A stretch of 8,489 nucleotides of DNA from Thiotrichales bacterium (GTDB taxonomy: Bacteria > Pseudomonadota > Gammaproteobacteria > UWMA-0217), in contig JANTGD010000140.1 in assembly GCA_024763135.1 (NCBI GenBank), forward strand, positions 1 to 8,489. Reading direction: 5' to 3'. The position numbers and the translations under genes were made by a program. Below the pieces are notes generated by a model, which searched no databases, was not told the DNA's origin, and was given only the letters and a program-made list of their open reading frames with translations. This document shows positions 6,366-8,489 of the stretch, one piece after another; position 1 is the first letter of the stretch, and each line of letters opens with the position of its first letter.

Positions 6366-7609
6366 AACTCACCCACCTGACACGACTCAGCCTGTATGCC
6401 GCTGCGCTGCTTGCACTGCTGCCCATCCTCAATGGTTGTACTGACAATAATGGCAACACAGCAGCACTTCCGCCAACCGACCAATCCGCTGTTGTGGCCA
6501 CCGTCGCAGCGGATTTTTCTGCAGGCGCCCATGCAGTGTTTACCAATCAGAGCCCCTACACCGGGCAAACAGATCTATTGCCCACCGGCTCGGATATTAC
6601 GGTGGCGGCTTATGGCGAGTATTTCTATCGCATCGAACGGTTTAGCGGAGAAAATGTCAGTCGTTTCCATATCAGCGCACCCGCCACGCCGGAATACCAG
6701 TATTCCACTGCCGCGAGCGATGGCAGTGAACCCGCAAGCAGTAACCCATATGGTTTGGTGTTTGTCAGCGAAACCAAGGCCTACTTGCTGCGCTACGGCA
6801 GCGACAAAGCCTGGATCGTCAATCCGGCGGCTGCCAGTGAAGCAGAATTCAAGGTGGGAGAGCTGAATTTGAGTGCCTATACAGTTCCTGGCGCAGGGGC
6901 GCCGAACATGAGCGCGGGCGTCATCGTCGATGACCGCTTGTATATCACCCTACAGCGTATGGACAGCACATTTACACCCCAGCAGGCCTATGTTGCCGTG
7001 TTCGACACGACAACCGACCAGGAAATCGATACCCAACCCGCGAGCGCGGGACTCAACGGCATTCCGCTGCTGGTGAAAAACCCCAATGATATCGAGTACC
7101 TGAAAGACACCGGCCTGCTCTATGTGCAGGGAGTTGGCCAATACGAAAACAGTTTTGCCGGCACTCCCGCCGTGTATGCCGGTGGCATTGAAAGCATCGA
7201 CCCAGTGCGCTTTACCACCAATTTAATAGTCGACGACGGAGATGATGCCAACCATCCAATGGGTTTATTGACCGGCATGGAGCTGTTCTCGGCCGAGCGT
7301 GGCTATATCATCGGCTACGCCGGATTCGGGGACAACAACCTGTACAGCTTCAACCCCAGCACCGGTGCCATCACCCTGGATGCAGGCGGCAATCCCGCTG
7401 TGGTCGCTGAGCTCAGCCATACCGGCCTTGGGGGACTGGCAATCGATAACCGACAACAACTTTGGGTCAGCGTGGCGGATCCGCAGAATCCCGGCATGCG
7501 CGTGCTCAATGCTACCGATGGCAGCGTGATCGAACCGTACCTGGCCACAACCCTCAATCCCAGCACCATCGCTATCTGCAACAATCCGGTATCGGGTACC
7601 CAGCCGTGA
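6362..7609 (+). CDS. Predicted beta-propeller lipoprotein, candidate corrinoid-capture partner of BtuB
   Basis: This 415-residue protein has a lipoprotein signal peptide: basic start, hydrophobic residues 9-23 and lipobox LNGC with Cys26. The residue after Cys is Thr, not Asp, consistent with outer-membrane sorting. The mature part repeats short blade-like units of beta strands, for example DITVAAYGEYFYRIERF, NPYGLVFVSETKAYLLRYG, AGVIVDDRLYITLQRM, NDIEYLKDTGLLYVQG, GMELFSAERGYIIGYAG and GGLAIDNRQQLWVSVAD. This suggests a six- or seven-bladed propeller. I do not recognise a named family. It sits between a riboswitch-controlled receptor gene and cobO, overlapping both by 4 nt (ATGA and GTGA), so co-translation and a role in corrinoid uptake are inferred. 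In Bacteroidetes the surface propeller lipoprotein BtuG binds B12 and hands it to BtuB; this could be an analogue. A periplasm-facing role is the main alternative. Confidence 0.88.
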   Translation: MKLTHLTRLSLYAAALLALLPILNGCTDNNGNTAALPPTDQSAVVATVAADFSAGAHAVFTNQSPYTGQTDLLPTGSDITVAAYGEYFYRIERFSGENVSRFHISAPATPEYQYSTAASDGSEPASSNPYGLVFVSETKAYLLRYGSDKAWIVNPAAASEAEFKVGELNLSAYTVPGAGAPNMSAGVIVDDRLYITLQRMDSTFTPQQAYVAVFDTTTDQEIDTQPASAGLNGIPLLVKNPNDIEYLKDTGLLYVQGVGQYENSFAGTPAVYAGGIESIDPVRFTTNLIVDDGDDANHPMGLLTGMELFSAERGYIIGYAGFGDNNLYSFNPSTGAITLDAGGNPAVVAELSHTGLGGLAIDNRQQLWVSVADPQNPGMRVLNATDGSVIEPYLATTLNPSTIAICNNPVSGTQP

Positions 7610-8217
7610 GTGCGGCTTCTGAGCGTGACAAGCGCCACCGCGAGCGTATGCAACGTAAAAAAGCAGTGATCGATGAGCATATAGCTCAGGCTGACCAGGA
7701 ACGCGGCATAGTGATCGTGCTCACCGGAAATGGTAAAGGCAAAAGTAGCTCGGGATTTGGCATGGTGGCACGCGCGCTCGGCCATCACATGCATGTCGGT
7801 GTAGTCCAATTTATCAAAGGCCAGTTTGCGACCGGGGAAGAAGCCTTTTTTCGCCGCTTTTCGGAAGACGTGGAATTTCACGTTATGGGCGAAGGCTTTA
7901 CCTGGGACACTCAGGACCGCAGCCGCGATATCGAAACCACCCGCAAGGCCTGGCAACAGGCCCTGCTGTTTCTGCGTGATGCGCGCTACGACATGGTGCT
8001 GCTCGATGAACTCAACGTGGTCCTCCAACTCAATTACCTGCCCGTTGAGGAAGTATTGGCCGCACTGACGGAGCGTCCCTATATGCAACACGTTATTCTC
8101 ACGGGTCGGGGCGCGCCCGAGGCACTGATCGATGCCGCAGATACGGTAACTGAAATGCGCGACATCAAACATGCCTATCGGGCGGGCATCAAAGCACAAA
8201 AAGGTGTTGAGCTATGA
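7606..8217 (+). CDS. cobO: Corrinoid adenosyltransferase (CobA/CobO/BtuR family)
   Basis: This 203-residue cytoplasmic enzyme transfers the 5'-deoxyadenosyl group from ATP to cob(I)alamin or cob(I)yrinate a,c-diamide, making the coenzyme form during salvage or synthesis. The basic N-terminal helix (RDKRHRERMQRKKAVID) leads to the family's atypical P-loop GNGKGKSS (41-48). Further family signatures are VGVVQFIKGQF (64-74), GEGFTWDTQD (95-104), LLDELN (132-137, Walker B-like), ILTGRGAP (164-171) and ADTVTEM (178-184). Length is typical. I chose GTG 7606 because it overlaps the lipoprotein stop in a GTGA arrangement and gives the normal N-terminus; the frame stays open upstream to 7462, but that part reads as a shadow of the lipoprotein gene. 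It is the last intact gene of the B12 operon, and its own stop overlaps a further ATG at 8214. Confidence 0.95.
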   Translation: MSAASERDKRHRERMQRKKAVIDEHIAQADQERGIVIVLTGNGKGKSSSGFGMVARALGHHMHVGVVQFIKGQFATGEEAFFRRFSEDVEFHVMGEGFTWDTQDRSRDIETTRKAWQQALLFLRDARYDMVLLDELNVVLQLNYLPVEEVLAALTERPYMQHVILTGRGAPEALIDAADTVTEMRDIKHAYRAGIKAQKGVEL

Positions 8218-8292
8218 AATCTGCGCATGCACCAACCGCTTCCCAGCCGGTTTCGAAATTGCAATGCTGATAGGTGCTGATCTCAGCAGCAC
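8214..8292 (+). pseudogene. Stump of the next operon gene, possibly cobB/cbiA
   Basis: An ATG at 8214 overlaps the cobO stop (ATGA), repeating the 4-nt coupling seen twice upstream. It opens only 18 codons, MKSAHAPTASQPVSKLQC, before TGA 8268-8270. Shifting frame just there gives MLIGADLSST (from 8262) up to a TAA (8294-8296) at the border of the inverted-repeat element at 8293. A Cys followed by LIGA and paired Ser would fit the start of a cobyrinate a,c-diamide synthase before its P-loop, a gene often found beside cobO. The match is only a few residues long, so the identity is speculative. It may equally be a non-functional short ORF. Confidence 0.35.
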
Positions 8293-8438
8293 TTAACAGG
8301 TTGTTGAAAAACTCTCAGGTGAGTGCGAGACAAGGCAAAATCTGGAGAAAAAGCGCAGTTTACACGCAGTCAATGAGCAGTTTGAGCCACAGTTAACGCT
8401 GGATCGTGCCAGCTGAGAGTTTTTCAACAGCCTATTAA
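8293..8438. repeat. 146-bp MITE-like element with 26-bp terminal inverted repeats
   Basis: The left arm (8293-8318), starting TTAACAGG and ending GAAAAACTCTCAG, and the right arm (8413-8438), CTGAGAGTTTTTC...CTATTAA, are complementary at 24 of 26 positions. The 94-bp interior is non-coding and includes CAAGGCAAAA (8331-8340) and AGTTTACA (8357-8364), like the element at 262-406. The TTAA at each extreme may be part of the element or a duplicated target. It lies directly after the truncated ORF downstream of cobO and may also terminate operon transcription by hairpin formation. No transposase is present. Confidence 0.8.
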
Positions 8439-8489
8439 GGAAGTTCTGATCGATTCGTACCACGGCATCTGATGGCGCAAAATCACCCA
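8439..8489. repeat. Partial second copy of the 162-bp element, inverted, cut by window end
   Basis: Starting with GGAAGTTCTGATCGATTCGT, this stretch matches the reverse complement of the right part of the element at 1533-1694 over all 51 remaining bases, with several substitutions and two small gaps. Shared blocks include TTCGTA-CACGGCAT and GCGCAAAA. It directly abuts the 8293-8438 element. The rest lies beyond the window. Confidence 0.75.

Noticed and set aside
7462..7605. N-terminal extension of cobO upstream of GTG 7606
   Set aside because: The added residues are unlike any CobO N-terminus and fully overlap the lipoprotein gene in another frame. The GTGA junction gives the normal length.
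7315..8199. 294-codon open frame on the - strand
   Set aside because: It lies antisense to the end of the lipoprotein gene and nearly all of cobO, both of which have strong family or signal features. The translation shows no coherent domain.

Overview
The window looks like the chromosome of a Gram-negative gammaproteobacterium, possibly a marine or Cellvibrionales-type lineage. The evidence is a TonB-dependent outer-membrane receptor, a Lol-type lipoprotein, a class-I cobalamin riboswitch and several short dispersed inverted-repeat elements in the intergenic spaces. The lineage is an inference, because no rRNA or other marker gene is present. There are no tRNA, rRNA, CRISPR or transposase genes.

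Layout. Positions 1-517 contain no convincing gene. They hold a REP-like GC-rich hairpin (about 108-143) and a miniature inverted-repeat element (262-406). Two overlapping genes on the + strand (518-964 and 954-1490) encode small polytopic membrane proteins that resemble the two halves of a UPF0718/ArsP-like permease. A 162-bp MITE-like element (1533-1694) separates them from a convergent polX gene (1746-3482, - strand), which encodes an intact PolX DNA polymerase with a C-terminal PHP domain. About 440 bp of non-coding DNA follows (3483-3924).

The centrepiece is a vitamin B12 uptake and activation operon on the + strand. A sigma70-like promoter (3925-3953) leads straight into a class-I cobalamin riboswitch (about 3966-4221). 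Next come a regulatory hairpin (4242-4258), whose loop is complementary to the L5 loop of the aptamer, and a good Shine-Dalgarno. That Shine-Dalgarno serves a 26-codon upstream ORF (4271-4351), not the receptor directly. The receptor gene (btuB-like, 4332-6365) starts inside the upstream ORF and has no ribosome-binding site of its own, so translational coupling is likely. Next are a predicted beta-propeller lipoprotein (6362-7609) and cobO, the corrinoid adenosyltransferase (7606-8217), joined by 4-nt ATGA/GTGA overlaps. A further ATGA start at 8214 opens what looks like the stump of another operon gene, which ends at an inverted-repeat element (8293-8438).

How it fits together. The receptor would import corrinoid across the outer membrane with TonB energy. 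The lipoprotein is a candidate surface corrinoid-capture partner, by analogy with BtuG of Bacteroidetes. CobO would adenosylate the imported corrinoid, and the riboswitch would shut the set off when adenosylcobalamin is plentiful. The window ends inside a second copy, in reverse orientation, of the repeat found at 1533-1694.
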